A stretch of DNA of 15,785 nt from assembly GCA_024224995.1 (NCBI GenBank), contig JAAENB010000435.1:1-15785 (forward strand), in the 5' to 3' direction. A program made the translations under genes and the position numbers. Source of the stretch: a bacterium (lineage in GTDB: Bacteria > Spirochaetota > UBA4802 > UBA5550). Positions 6,259 through 12,733 of this stretch are shown in pieces. How positions within the stretch are numbered: position 1 is the first letter of the stretch; each line of letters begins with the position of its first letter. The notes under the pieces are model-generated. The model was given only the letters and a program-made list of their open reading frames with translations. It did not search any database and had not been told where the DNA came from.

Positions 6259-6711
6259 AATGGTTCCTGTTCCCGCAGCGATGAGGATATCTTCATTGTT
6301 CCGAAGTTCCGTTCTGGCTACTGCCACCTTATTTCCCAGCCTCAGAATATGGCCCGATGCCGTAAACGAGTCTCCCCTGCCCGGGCGGATGTAATCAATC
6401 CGAAGGTCGATTGTTCCCATCTGGGTGAGCCGCCTGGCAATTTCTTCCGGCGGCGACTCTTTCATTTCTTCCAACACATGCATCTGGGCAATGGCTCCGC
6501 CGGTAAAATCCAGCACCGATGAAATTACCCCGCCGTGCAAAATCCGCTTTTCAAAATTTCCTACCAGTTCATCTTTCATGTCAAAGGAAATCTCAACCTT
6601 TTCCATCGTCAGGGTTTTCATTTTAAGACCTAACAGTTTGTTAAAGGGCATCTGGTTTTCATAGGCGTTTTTTAGTATGGTTAATATTAATTTAGTTCGT
6701 TGTTCGTCCAT
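6247..6711 (-). CDS. hotdog-fold thioesterase, PaaI/YigI-like
   Basis: A 154-residue protein of the hotdog-fold acyl-CoA thioesterase superfamily. The signature stretch is GNFEKRILHGGVISSVLDFTGGAIA (about 51-75, central helix with HGG), followed by strands TIDLRIDYIRPGRGDSFTASGHILRLGNKVAVARTEL and a final IAAGTGTIL. The length suits a single-domain PaaI-type enzyme, which would hydrolyse acyl- or aryl-CoA esters in the cytoplasm; the substrate cannot be told from sequence. The ribosome site AGGGA lies 7 nt before the ATG. A TATAAT (minus strand of 6735-6740) is a possible -10 element without a good -35. It overlaps the convergent C39 gene by 12 bp. It has no functional tie to its neighbours. 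Confidence 0.85.
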   Translation of the reverse strand: MDEQRTKLILTILKNAYENQMPFNKLLGLKMKTLTMEKVEISFDMKDELVGNFEKRILHGGVISSVLDFTGGAIAQMHVLEEMKESPPEEIARRLTQMGTIDLRIDYIRPGRGDSFTASGHILRLGNKVAVARTELRNNEDILIAAGTGTILVG

Positions 6712-6838
6712 AGTATTGTCCCTGGTCTTAATTTATTATAGTTGGTGCGCCTGAAAAGGGCATACTCTTTTTTCTTACTAAGTTTTTTCATATTTATAAT
6801 ATATAACCGCAACTGCTTTAAATGTCAATACTTTATTC

Positions 6839-6851
6839 GACCAACCTGGTC
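6839..6851. promoter_or_regulatory. small palindrome GACCA-ACC-TGGTC
   Basis: A 5-bp perfect inverted repeat with a 3-bp centre, 28 bp upstream of a TTGACA hexamer. Its size and spacing suit a dimeric repressor or activator site (GntR-type operators have similar form), but no cognate regulator is encoded nearby. Confidence 0.25.
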
Positions 6852-6878
6852 ATATTAAAAAAAACAGAAATTAAATTC

Positions 6879-6918
6879 TTGACATCAGGTTCTAATTGGG
6901 ATAATTAGAACCTGATGT
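6879..6918 (+). promoter_or_regulatory. TTGACA promoter overlapping a perfect 16-bp palindrome
   Basis: A perfect 16-bp inverted repeat (arms 6882-6897 and 6903-6918, loop gggat) begins inside a consensus TTGACA (6879-6884) and spans a GATAAT (6900-6905) at 15-bp spacing. It lies 47 bp upstream of the ATG at 6966. The overlap of promoter and palindrome suggests an operator, or a hairpin in the leader. No T run follows, so a terminator is less likely. The short spacer weakens the promoter call. Confidence 0.45.
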
Positions 6919-6965
6919 ATTTTATGAAAATAGCTCGCGAAAAATCTTAGAATAGAAGGTATATA

Positions 6966-7278
6966 ATGATTGAAAAAATATTTGAGATTTATAATACTAA
7001 AGTAAGATTGTTTAATAGAATTTTTTTTTGGCTGCCATTTAATTTTTAAAAATATTCAAATTGCTGTATTTAAAAAGCTTGATTATTTCATCTGTGTCTT
7101 AATATTATTATTTTATTTACTCTTCTTTGTTCCTGAGTTAATTGAGAATATCTGGGCGATTGAATTGATGATTTCTGTCTATATACAAAAAAGAATCATT
7201 AAAGAGCGAGCAAATATCATGAAACGGGTAGAAAAAGATTTTTGGCAAAATGAGCCTATGCTTATTTGCAATCGCTAA
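6966..7278 (+). pseudogene. small membrane protein gene broken by a +1-base frameshift in a T run
   Basis: ATG at 6966 has a good ribosome site (AGAAGG, 6-nt spacing) and opens a frame that stops at 7047-7049 after 27 codons. From a run of nine T (7021-7029) the adjacent frame is open to TAA at 7276-7278 and clearly reads as protein. Removing one T joins both parts into a 103-residue product. That product has a basic N-terminus, one membrane helix at about 41-55 (FICVLILLFYLLFFV) and a charged tail rich in Lys/Arg/Glu (KRIIKERANIMKRVEKDF). I do not recognise the family. It may be a pseudogene, a homopolymer sequencing error, or a slippage-regulated gene. Its final 17 bp overlap the end of the convergent lipoprotein gene. 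Confidence 0.55.
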
Positions 7279-8413
7279 TGGAATTGTTTTCCAGCTCGGG
7301 ATCACTATTGAAGTTCTGCATACCGCAGCTTCTATATATTGCCAAACCACTGGTAATAATATTGTCTTTTAGCGCGGGGGAGCTGCTGATGTTATACATG
7401 CCATAGCTTCTGTAATTTGAGTCACCGGCAGAAATTATATTATTTTCTATTATGGGTGAGGATTTCTGAATAAAAACGCCGCATGAAAGACCGGAGTAGT
7501 ACATATGTGATTTTCCGCTTGCTATTACGCAGTTTTTGATCCTAACTATCGCTTTACAGTTTTCAATGGAAACAGCTTTCGTGTTGCCGGCGGCATCGGA
7601 ACTCAGGATAGTGAATCCTTCAAGCAGGGGTTCCGTATTCGTAATTCCTATAGCCAGGACCGCAAGGCCGGATCTGCCTTCTATTATTGTTTTGTTAATA
7701 TCATTGTGCGGATCAATATTACGGTCGGTATTTGAAAAGCCGCGGGAGTAACCGCCCATGAGACTAATTCCTTCTGTGAGAGAAACGATTTCGTTATACG
7801 CGGCAAATTCATCGTTAGATTTTTTGCCGCGTGAGGCAACCCTTACCGTTGTGATTTCCAGTCTCTTTGCCTCTTCAATTCCTTTTTCAATGCTCTGGTA
7901 CGGTTTTTCTTTTGTTCCGGTCATGTCTATGTTGTTTGGGCAGTTTTCGGTATGGGGGAAGTAAACATAAATGGAATCATTTAATACAAGGAACGCCGAT
8001 TCACTAAAGAGACCGGTTTTCGTGACATCGGCACGAACGTTCCAGTAATAGGTTTGCCCCTCGGAAAGATTATCGAGAGAGTGTGATAGATATTGGGAAC
8101 CCCGTGCGGGAGCAGGTAAAAAAAAGGGACTGCCGGGAATTTGATTGTTATAATCACTGTCTGTGGAGACGGTAACAGTATACGACGCGGCATCATATAC
8201 GCTTCTCCATTCCAGGAGAGCGGAACAGTCCGTTACCTTTTCGTTATGCGCCGGAGAAATTATTGCCGGGGGATTTGAGTCCGCGCCGGGAGGGGGCAGA
8301 AAGCTGCCGTCCAGCATATTGGCGGTTGAATTATTGCGGCAGCCGGAAAACAAAAGTACCGGAAGAATCAAAAGTAACAGGGTTTTTATTGTTTTATTTA
8401 TTATCATACTCAT
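7262..8413 (-). CDS. beta-helix lipoprotein, C-terminally truncated paralogue
   Basis: A 383-residue lipoprotein with lipobox LFSGC (C25). A fibronectin-like domain (about 45-145) begins NPPAIISPAHNEKV and includes YYWNVRADV. A DUF1565-like segment follows (KPYQSIEKGIEEAKRL, then FAAYNEIVSLTEGISLMGGY), and then right-handed beta-helix turns of about 22 residues (ENNIISAG, RSYGMYN, NIITSG). It is a paralogue of the upstream gene, aligning along its whole length, but it stops after NNSISDCK and lacks roughly the last 130-190 residues, including the GWSIGAYEY end. The gene start overlaps the upstream stop by 20 bp; ATG at 8413 or 8407 is possible. It is probably surface or periplasmic and may bind polysaccharide. 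The truncation coincides with collision into the frameshifted gene at 6966-7278. Confidence 0.75.
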   Translation of the reverse strand: MSMIINKTIKTLLLLILPVLLFSGCRNNSTANMLDGSFLPPPGADSNPPAIISPAHNEKVTDCSALLEWRSVYDAASYTVTVSTDSDYNNQIPGSPFFLPAPARGSQYLSHSLDNLSEGQTYYWNVRADVTKTGLFSESAFLVLNDSIYVYFPHTENCPNNIDMTGTKEKPYQSIEKGIEEAKRLEITTVRVASRGKKSNDEFAAYNEIVSLTEGISLMGGYSRGFSNTDRNIDPHNDINKTIIEGRSGLAVLAIGITNTEPLLEGFTILSSDAAGNTKAVSIENCKAIVRIKNCVIASGKSHMYYSGLSCGVFIQKSSPIIENNIISAGDSNYRSYGMYNISSSPALKDNIITSGLAIYRSCGMQNFNSDPELENNSISDCK

Positions 8414-10151
8414 AAGCTCCTATAGACCAGCCGGAGCCGCCATTGCCGGGATCGCAATCAGCGGGAATGGCGGTGGTGCGGTTATTAAAAAAATCAGCAG
8501 CAGTCGTAAATAAACTGTCCACGTCATTGGAAATATCATATCCTCCGTATTTGACCGAACAGGGACTGTTCGATGATACCCCGTGTGATTGAGGATCAAG
8601 CTGCGGATTAATAAATATATTAGTATTGTCTGTTATTATTTCACCAGGTGATCCATTGTCTCCTTTTTTTAGAACATTCTCATTGCCCATACCGGTATAA
8701 ATACAGTTATAGTGATAATAATTTATTGTATGGTTCGATACCAGCGCCTTTACACCATATCGCGTAGAGCCGGTATCAACTGTTGTGATGATATTGTTTA
8801 TTACAATTTCAGGAGTATCCTGATAAAGAAACATACCGTAACTGCCGTAATTATCTGCATCTTCGTGACCGGGTTCCACCGCTCCGCCGGTAATCGTATT
8901 GTTTGCCACCACCGGTTCAGCGTAACGGCTATACAATCCATAGCTTCTGAATTTCGCCTTGCCCCCGGTTATTGTATTGTTTATTATAACAAGGGTGCCG
9001 TGTTCGTTAAAGATGCCGTAACTGCCCGCGTTATAGTTGAATTTGTTGCTCTCTCCGGCGGTTATACTGTTATTTGTCACCTCAGCACTGCCATAGTAAT
9101 TATACAGGCCGTAGCTCCTGAAATTCGCGGTACCGCCTGAAATAATATTATTGTTTATTTTCGGGGAAAATTTTTTATCACCTTCTTCGTCCTTTCCATG
9201 TATTAATACTCCATAAGAACTGTACCTGGTATTATTACCGCCGGGTTCGGAATTACCGCCCATTATGCGGCAAAACCTGGTCTCCAGGGAGTTGCTGCAC
9301 CGCAAAATATACAGGGCTGTTGTATCGCTTACGGCGTCAGGCCCCTGGATCGTGAGCCCTTCAAGCAGGGTCGGTGATTCTATGTTTTCAGCGCTAATCG
9401 TTTGGGCATAGGATCCCTGTATTATTGTTTTGTTTGTATTGTTTGCCGGATCAATAACGCGGGTATCATTGGAAAAATAGGCGTCATATCCGCCGAGAAG
9501 GGAAACCCCGTCTTCAAGAATAATAAATTCATTATACGCGGCAAATTCTCCCGAGTCTTTTTTACCGCGTGACGCGACTTTCACTGCGGCAATGCCCAGG
9601 CGCTTTGCCTCTTCAATTCCTTTTTTAATTGTCTGGTAAGGTTTTTGAATACTCCCGGTTCTACCGGTATTGTTGGGCTGGAGTATATTATGGGGAAAAT
9701 AAACATATATAACATCGTCCGTTGAAACAAGTTTATCTATAAGAGTAAATGAGGATTCCGAATACTCTCCCTTCCTGGTGACATCAGCGTGAACCTTCCA
9801 GAAGCAGGTTCCGGCGCGCTGATCACTGAGATCCACGTTGGGAAGAATTATTTCTTGAGAACTGTCGGGCGTAACGGACTTCTTGTAAATAATTTCGGTA
9901 AAAGAATCATCTCTGGCAATAGTAACAGTGTAGGATCTTCCGGCAATGACGCTCTTCCATTTTAAACTAATCCTGTCGTTTATTATTCTTTCATTATTGA
10001 GCGGTGAGATTATAGCCGGAGGGTCCGACTCGGCAACGGGACCGGGTAAAAAATCACCGTCTAATATATCGTTTGTTCCCATATTGCCGCAGCCGGTAAC
10101 GATACCGATTGTTATACTAATAAACAGAAGAAAAATATTTTTTCCATGCAT
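8394..10151 (-). CDS. beta-helix lipoprotein with fibronectin-like domain
   Basis: A 585-residue lipoprotein with lipobox IVTGC (C21), a linker (DGDFLPGPVAESD) and a fibronectin-like domain at about 43-137 (CFWKVHADVTRKGEYSESSF). Next comes a DUF1565-like start (KPYQTIKKGIEEAKRLG at about 170) leading to FAAYNEFIILEDGVSLLGGY. Right-handed parallel beta-helix turns run from about 245 to 510 (NNIISGG, FRSYGLYN, NNSITAG, NNTITGG, SYGMFLYQ). The C-terminal cap ends SGWSIGAYEY, common in such proteins. The fold is typical of polysaccharide lyases and surface adhesins, but no catalytic motif is evident. The ribosome site GGAGG (10161-10165, minus) lies 9 nt before the ATG. The gene is 31 bp downstream of the barrel protein gene and overlaps its truncated paralogue, so all three are probably co-transcribed. 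Confidence 0.8.
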   Translation of the reverse strand: MHGKNIFLLFISITIGIVTGCGNMGTNDILDGDFLPGPVAESDPPAIISPLNNERIINDRISLKWKSVIAGRSYTVTIARDDSFTEIIYKKSVTPDSSQEIILPNVDLSDQRAGTCFWKVHADVTRKGEYSESSFTLIDKLVSTDDVIYVYFPHNILQPNNTGRTGSIQKPYQTIKKGIEEAKRLGIAAVKVASRGKKDSGEFAAYNEFIILEDGVSLLGGYDAYFSNDTRVIDPANNTNKTIIQGSYAQTISAENIESPTLLEGLTIQGPDAVSDTTALYILRCSNSLETRFCRIMGGNSEPGGNNTRYSSYGVLIHGKDEEGDKKFSPKINNNIISGGTANFRSYGLYNYYGSAEVTNNSITAGESNKFNYNAGSYGIFNEHGTLVIINNTITGGKAKFRSYGLYSRYAEPVVANNTITGGAVEPGHEDADNYGSYGMFLYQDTPEIVINNIITTVDTGSTRYGVKALVSNHTINYYHYNCIYTGMGNENVLKKGDNGSPGEIITDNTNIFINPQLDPQSHGVSSNSPCSVKYGGYDISNDVDSLFTTAADFFNNRTTAIPADCDPGNGGSGWSIGAYEYDNK

Positions 10152-10182
10152 GATAGAAGACCTCCGGTTTTGGCGCGCTGCG

Positions 10183-11385
10183 CTACAGACGAAATCCTAC
10201 TCCCAGGGTTACCCCATTCAGCATCGTAAAGGAACCGTCTTCAATGCTGGTCCGGTTTTGAAAACCCAGGCAAATACTAACAAAGTTTTTAAAGGTCAGG
10301 GAAAACTCGCATCCCGCTCCCATAAAAGGGTGACTGTTGTTCACGGTTGAATTATATTGAGCTCCATTGGAAATATAATACCCTGAAATATCCCATACCT
10401 GCATACTATACCCGCTGCCGATCCTGGGATGAATACCAAAAAAATTATCGAAAAAATAAAAGTCCAGAACAAGAAACCCGCCGATTATATAATTATTGAT
10501 AACAATAGCCAGGTTTTCCACATTGCTTTGCCGTTCCCAGATCCCGGGATTTTTTTCCTTGATTGGAGCACTTCTCACATAAGCGGCTTCAAGCTGCAGA
10601 GCCAGGCGGTCCCATATAAAGGGAAGATTTGTTCTCCCCGAGATTGATATCATGGGCGGCATGGATTCAAATTTATCGGCATAGCCGAAGTTGTAGAATG
10701 TAAAGCCCGTGTGCACTGCCAGGGTTACCCGGTATTTGTCAATATCCTCAAGGAGTTTTCCTTCTTCGATTTTAAAGCGGATATGCTTTTTTTTGCCGGG
10801 AATATTATCTACTATATACCGGTACTCATATTCATTCTTTTTTAGTATATTAATTTTAACTGCCTTTTCCCAGGCGAGTTTTTTTATCAAGGGTTCGGGT
10901 TCCCAGCCATTGAAGTCTCCTTCAATGAAAACAGAATCCGCTTTACCCTGATATCGGAATGTATATTTCTTTTTGTTTTCAATTTTTGAATGAGAGATCG
11001 CCAGAATGGAAGAACGCTTAATTTCAATTTCTTTATTAATCTGAAGATCTTTTCTGACTATTATTCTATCGTTATATTCAAGAATAATATATCCTTCCTG
11101 AACGGAACCATTATTTTTATAAATATATTTTTTTGTGATCCCTGTTTTATTAAACAGCACTCTTAAGACAGCTTCCGGCTTAAATCTTTCAGGTGTTGTT
11201 TTTCCCTTTTCCCGGAACACAACCGCGTCTTTTGATCGTTCAAGAATAGTGCCCTGAATAACCCTGCCGTTGTTCAGGAACAGGATCTCCTGAGCGTACA
11301 GGGAAAGTGGTGAGGCGATAAAAATCAGTGAAAAGAGCAGTATTCGCCATATGATTTTTTTATTTGTTTTTGTTGAAAAGAACAT
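10183..11385 (-). CDS. outer-membrane barrel protein with two LSm-like modules and a CBM48-like domain
   Basis: A 400-residue protein. A signal peptide (about 1-31, SLYA-QE) precedes two tandem LSm-like beta modules: about 33-78 (ILFLNNGRVIQGTI...LRVLF) and about 86-132 (YIYKNNGSVQEGYI...ILAISH). The next domain (about 140-205) matches the AMPK/CBM48 glycogen-binding-like fold (DSVFIEGDFNGWEP, YEYRYIVDN). The rest (about 218-400) is amphipathic beta-strand sequence ending GVTLGVGFRL, consistent with a small outer-membrane barrel. A related LSm-like module ends the membrane protein at 12076-12675 in the divergent operon. It may be a structural or sensory outer-membrane protein exposing the N-terminal modules to the periplasm. 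It leads the operon with two beta-helix lipoproteins. No ribosome site is obvious. The domain names come from pattern recognition. Confidence 0.7.
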   Translation of the reverse strand: MFFSTKTNKKIIWRILLFSLIFIASPLSLYAQEILFLNNGRVIQGTILERSKDAVVFREKGKTTPERFKPEAVLRVLFNKTGITKKYIYKNNGSVQEGYIILEYNDRIIVRKDLQINKEIEIKRSSILAISHSKIENKKKYTFRYQGKADSVFIEGDFNGWEPEPLIKKLAWEKAVKINILKKNEYEYRYIVDNIPGKKKHIRFKIEEGKLLEDIDKYRVTLAVHTGFTFYNFGYADKFESMPPMISISGRTNLPFIWDRLALQLEAAYVRSAPIKEKNPGIWERQSNVENLAIVINNYIIGGFLVLDFYFFDNFFGIHPRIGSGYSMQVWDISGYYISNGAQYNSTVNNSHPFMGAGCEFSLTFKNFVSICLGFQNRTSIEDGSFTMLNGVTLGVGFRL

Positions 11386-11510
11386 ACTTGTTACAAAAAA
11401 AATTTCTCCGCTGTCAGGTCAATGATTTTTTTTAAAATACAATAAAAAAATTAAAATGAGTTTAAAAAAACCGGACGGACAGACTTTAAATTTTGTTTTT
11501 TAAATAATCC

Positions 11511-11538
11511 TTGACTATGCTTCTTCTTTTTTTATTCT
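11511..11538 (+). promoter_or_regulatory. weak candidate promoter of the second sigma operon
   Basis: TTGACT (11511-11516) and TATTCT (11533-11538) are separated by 16 bp. The start point would fall at about 11545, directly at the ATG (11546), implying a leaderless or nearly leaderless message. This fits the lack of a Shine-Dalgarno. A TATAAT at 11542-11547 overlaps the start codon and has no partner at proper distance. The 160-bp divergent region is A/T-tract rich. Confidence 0.3.
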
Positions 11539-11545
11539 TATTATA

Positions 11546-12079
11546 ATGAAGAGAACTGAAATTAATAAAAAAGTAGCACAATATACTGAGATATATAATA
11601 CCATGCTTCCACTGGTATTCAGAACTGTTCAGACAAAGGTTGCCGATCTTGATGAAGCCGGTGATATTTGCCAGGAAGTTTTTTTTCGATTTTATGAAAA
11701 ATTCGAAGAAGTTGAAAATCATCGTAAGTGGCTCCTGGGCACTACGCGCTATGTTGTTCTTGAGTATTATAATAGAAAAACAAATAAAAATGTTGATATT
11801 AATGATTTTATGCAGGATATAAACCTTACTTTTGTTAACGGGTTTAAAGATACCCGGATAATGATTGAAGAGGCCCTGGAAGATATGGAAAATTTTAAAA
11901 ATGAAGAAGAGCGAACCCTGTTTGAATTAATTGCCGTAAACAATTTGACCTATAAAAAGGCTGGAAAATACCTGGGTATATCGGAAGGAAAAGTGCGGTA
12001 CCGCTATGAGGTTATTCAGCAGAAACTGCTGAAATATTTTAACAAAAAAGGAATTAACAGCCTGGAGGATCTTTTATGA
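11546..12079 (+). CDS. ECF sigma factor
   Basis: A 177-residue sigma-70 family protein of the ECF class. Region 2 spans about 13-80: DLDEAGDICQEVFFRFYEKF carries the usual D-x-x-Q-E-V-F-x-R-F core, and KWLLGTTRYVVLEYYNRK matches the -10 recognition part. Region 4 spans about 110-165 (FELIAVNNLTYKKAGKYLGISEGKVRYRYEVIQQKLL). There is no membrane helix, unlike the sigma factor at 1912. The stop overlaps the next start by four bases (ATGA), so the following membrane protein is likely its translationally coupled anti-sigma partner. The start lacks a ribosome site; the next Met (residue 20) would cut into region 2, so 11546 is preferred. It is divergent from the barrel/lipoprotein operon, a plausible target. 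Confidence 0.85.
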   Translation: MKRTEINKKVAQYTEIYNTMLPLVFRTVQTKVADLDEAGDICQEVFFRFYEKFEEVENHRKWLLGTTRYVVLEYYNRKTNKNVDINDFMQDINLTFVNGFKDTRIMIEEALEDMENFKNEEERTLFELIAVNNLTYKKAGKYLGISEGKVRYRYEVIQQKLLKYFNKKGINSLEDLL

Positions 12080-12675
12080 AAAAGAATGATATTGTAAAAC
12101 AGGTTCTTAAAAAATATAAATTCGATCACGAGCTTTCTCCGGAAGAGGAGAAACACCTGTTCAAGATTAGAAAAAAGATTCTTAAATCGGTTTTAAAACG
12201 CCATGGCGTATACAGTATGTATGTATCTCTTGCTGTATCCCTGTTTCTGGGGATAAAACGTTTTGGTATGTCTTTGTCCATTGGAAAAAGTTTCATTGCT
12301 GTTGGCTCTGCCGCCCTGATTATGGGGGCCGGTATCGCGGCCGGCGCGGCTGTTGCCGTAAAAAAAATCGTTATAGACCAGCCTGTTGCTGAAGAACGCG
12401 TTCCCGTTCCCGTTCCCGTTCCCGTTCCGGTGACTGTTCCTGTTACTGAAAAAGAAAAGAAGCCTGCTCCCGCAGTTATAAAAAAAATAACGTTTAAGTC
12501 CTTATATCAAAAATACGGTCATGTGGAAAAAGTTCACCTGGTGAACGGGAATGTTTTAAAAGGTTCGTTTCTGGATAAAGGAACAAAGTCGCTGCTTATT
12601 ACCCCGGGCGGGGTGGTTCGGATACAAAAAAGTGAAATTAAATTTATGGAAAATATTCCTTTTGAGAAGCTGTAA
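12076..12675 (+). CDS. candidate anti-sigma membrane protein with Pro-Val linker and LSm-like module
   Basis: A 199-residue protein with no family name known to me. The N-terminal 45 residues are highly charged (SPEEEKHLFKIRKKILKSVL) and could bind the sigma factor. A short hydrophobic stretch (about 46-60) and a clear membrane helix rich in Ala/Gly (about 72-95) follow, then a Pro-Val repeat linker (109-123). The C-terminal LSm-like module (about 150-195) reads VEKVHLVNGNVLKGSF...GGVVRIQKSEIKFMENI and resembles both modules in the divergent barrel protein. With one membrane helix the module is periplasmic; with two it is cytoplasmic. The start overlaps the sigma stop (ATGA) behind GGAGG with 7-nt spacing, and a terminator follows. 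The anti-sigma role is inferred from gene order and topology, since no zinc motif is present. Confidence 0.6.
   Translation: MKKNDIVKQVLKKYKFDHELSPEEEKHLFKIRKKILKSVLKRHGVYSMYVSLAVSLFLGIKRFGMSLSIGKSFIAVGSAALIMGAGIAAGAAVAVKKIVIDQPVAEERVPVPVPVPVPVTVPVTEKEKKPAPAVIKKITFKSLYQKYGHVEKVHLVNGNVLKGSFLDKGTKSLLITPGGVVRIQKSEIKFMENIPFEKL
12400..12429 (+). repeat. hexanucleotide tandem repeat encoding Pro-Val linker
   Basis: Four perfect gttccc units (12400-12423) and one gttccg (12424-12429). Slippage would add or remove Val-Pro pairs without breaking the frame, so the linker between membrane helix and LSm-like module could vary in length between strains. Confidence 0.7.
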
Positions 12676-12678
12676 AAA

Positions 12679-12702
12679 AACCGCCCCCTGGCAGGGGCGG
12701 TT
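12679..12702. terminator. bidirectional intrinsic terminator
   Basis: A 9-bp perfect stem, aaccgcccc (12679-12687) with ggggcggtt (12694-12702), and loop ctggca. It starts 3 bp after the stop of the plus-strand operon. On the minus strand the stem is followed directly by seven T, ideal for the convergent RCC1-repeat gene. On the plus strand the T run (12708-12713) comes slightly later, so termination is weaker there. Confidence 0.85.
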
Positions 12703-12733
12703 CCATTGTTTTTGGTTAAACTTTAATTCCGGG

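Noticed and set aside
6882..6918. 16-bp palindrome as a rho-independent terminator
   Set aside because: No T run follows on either strand and the stem is AT-rich; overlap with TTGACA fits an operator better.
11486..11722. Minus-strand open frame antisense to the second sigma gene
   Set aside because: Shadow of the sigma gene, low-complexity Lys/Asn/Phe composition, no ribosome site.
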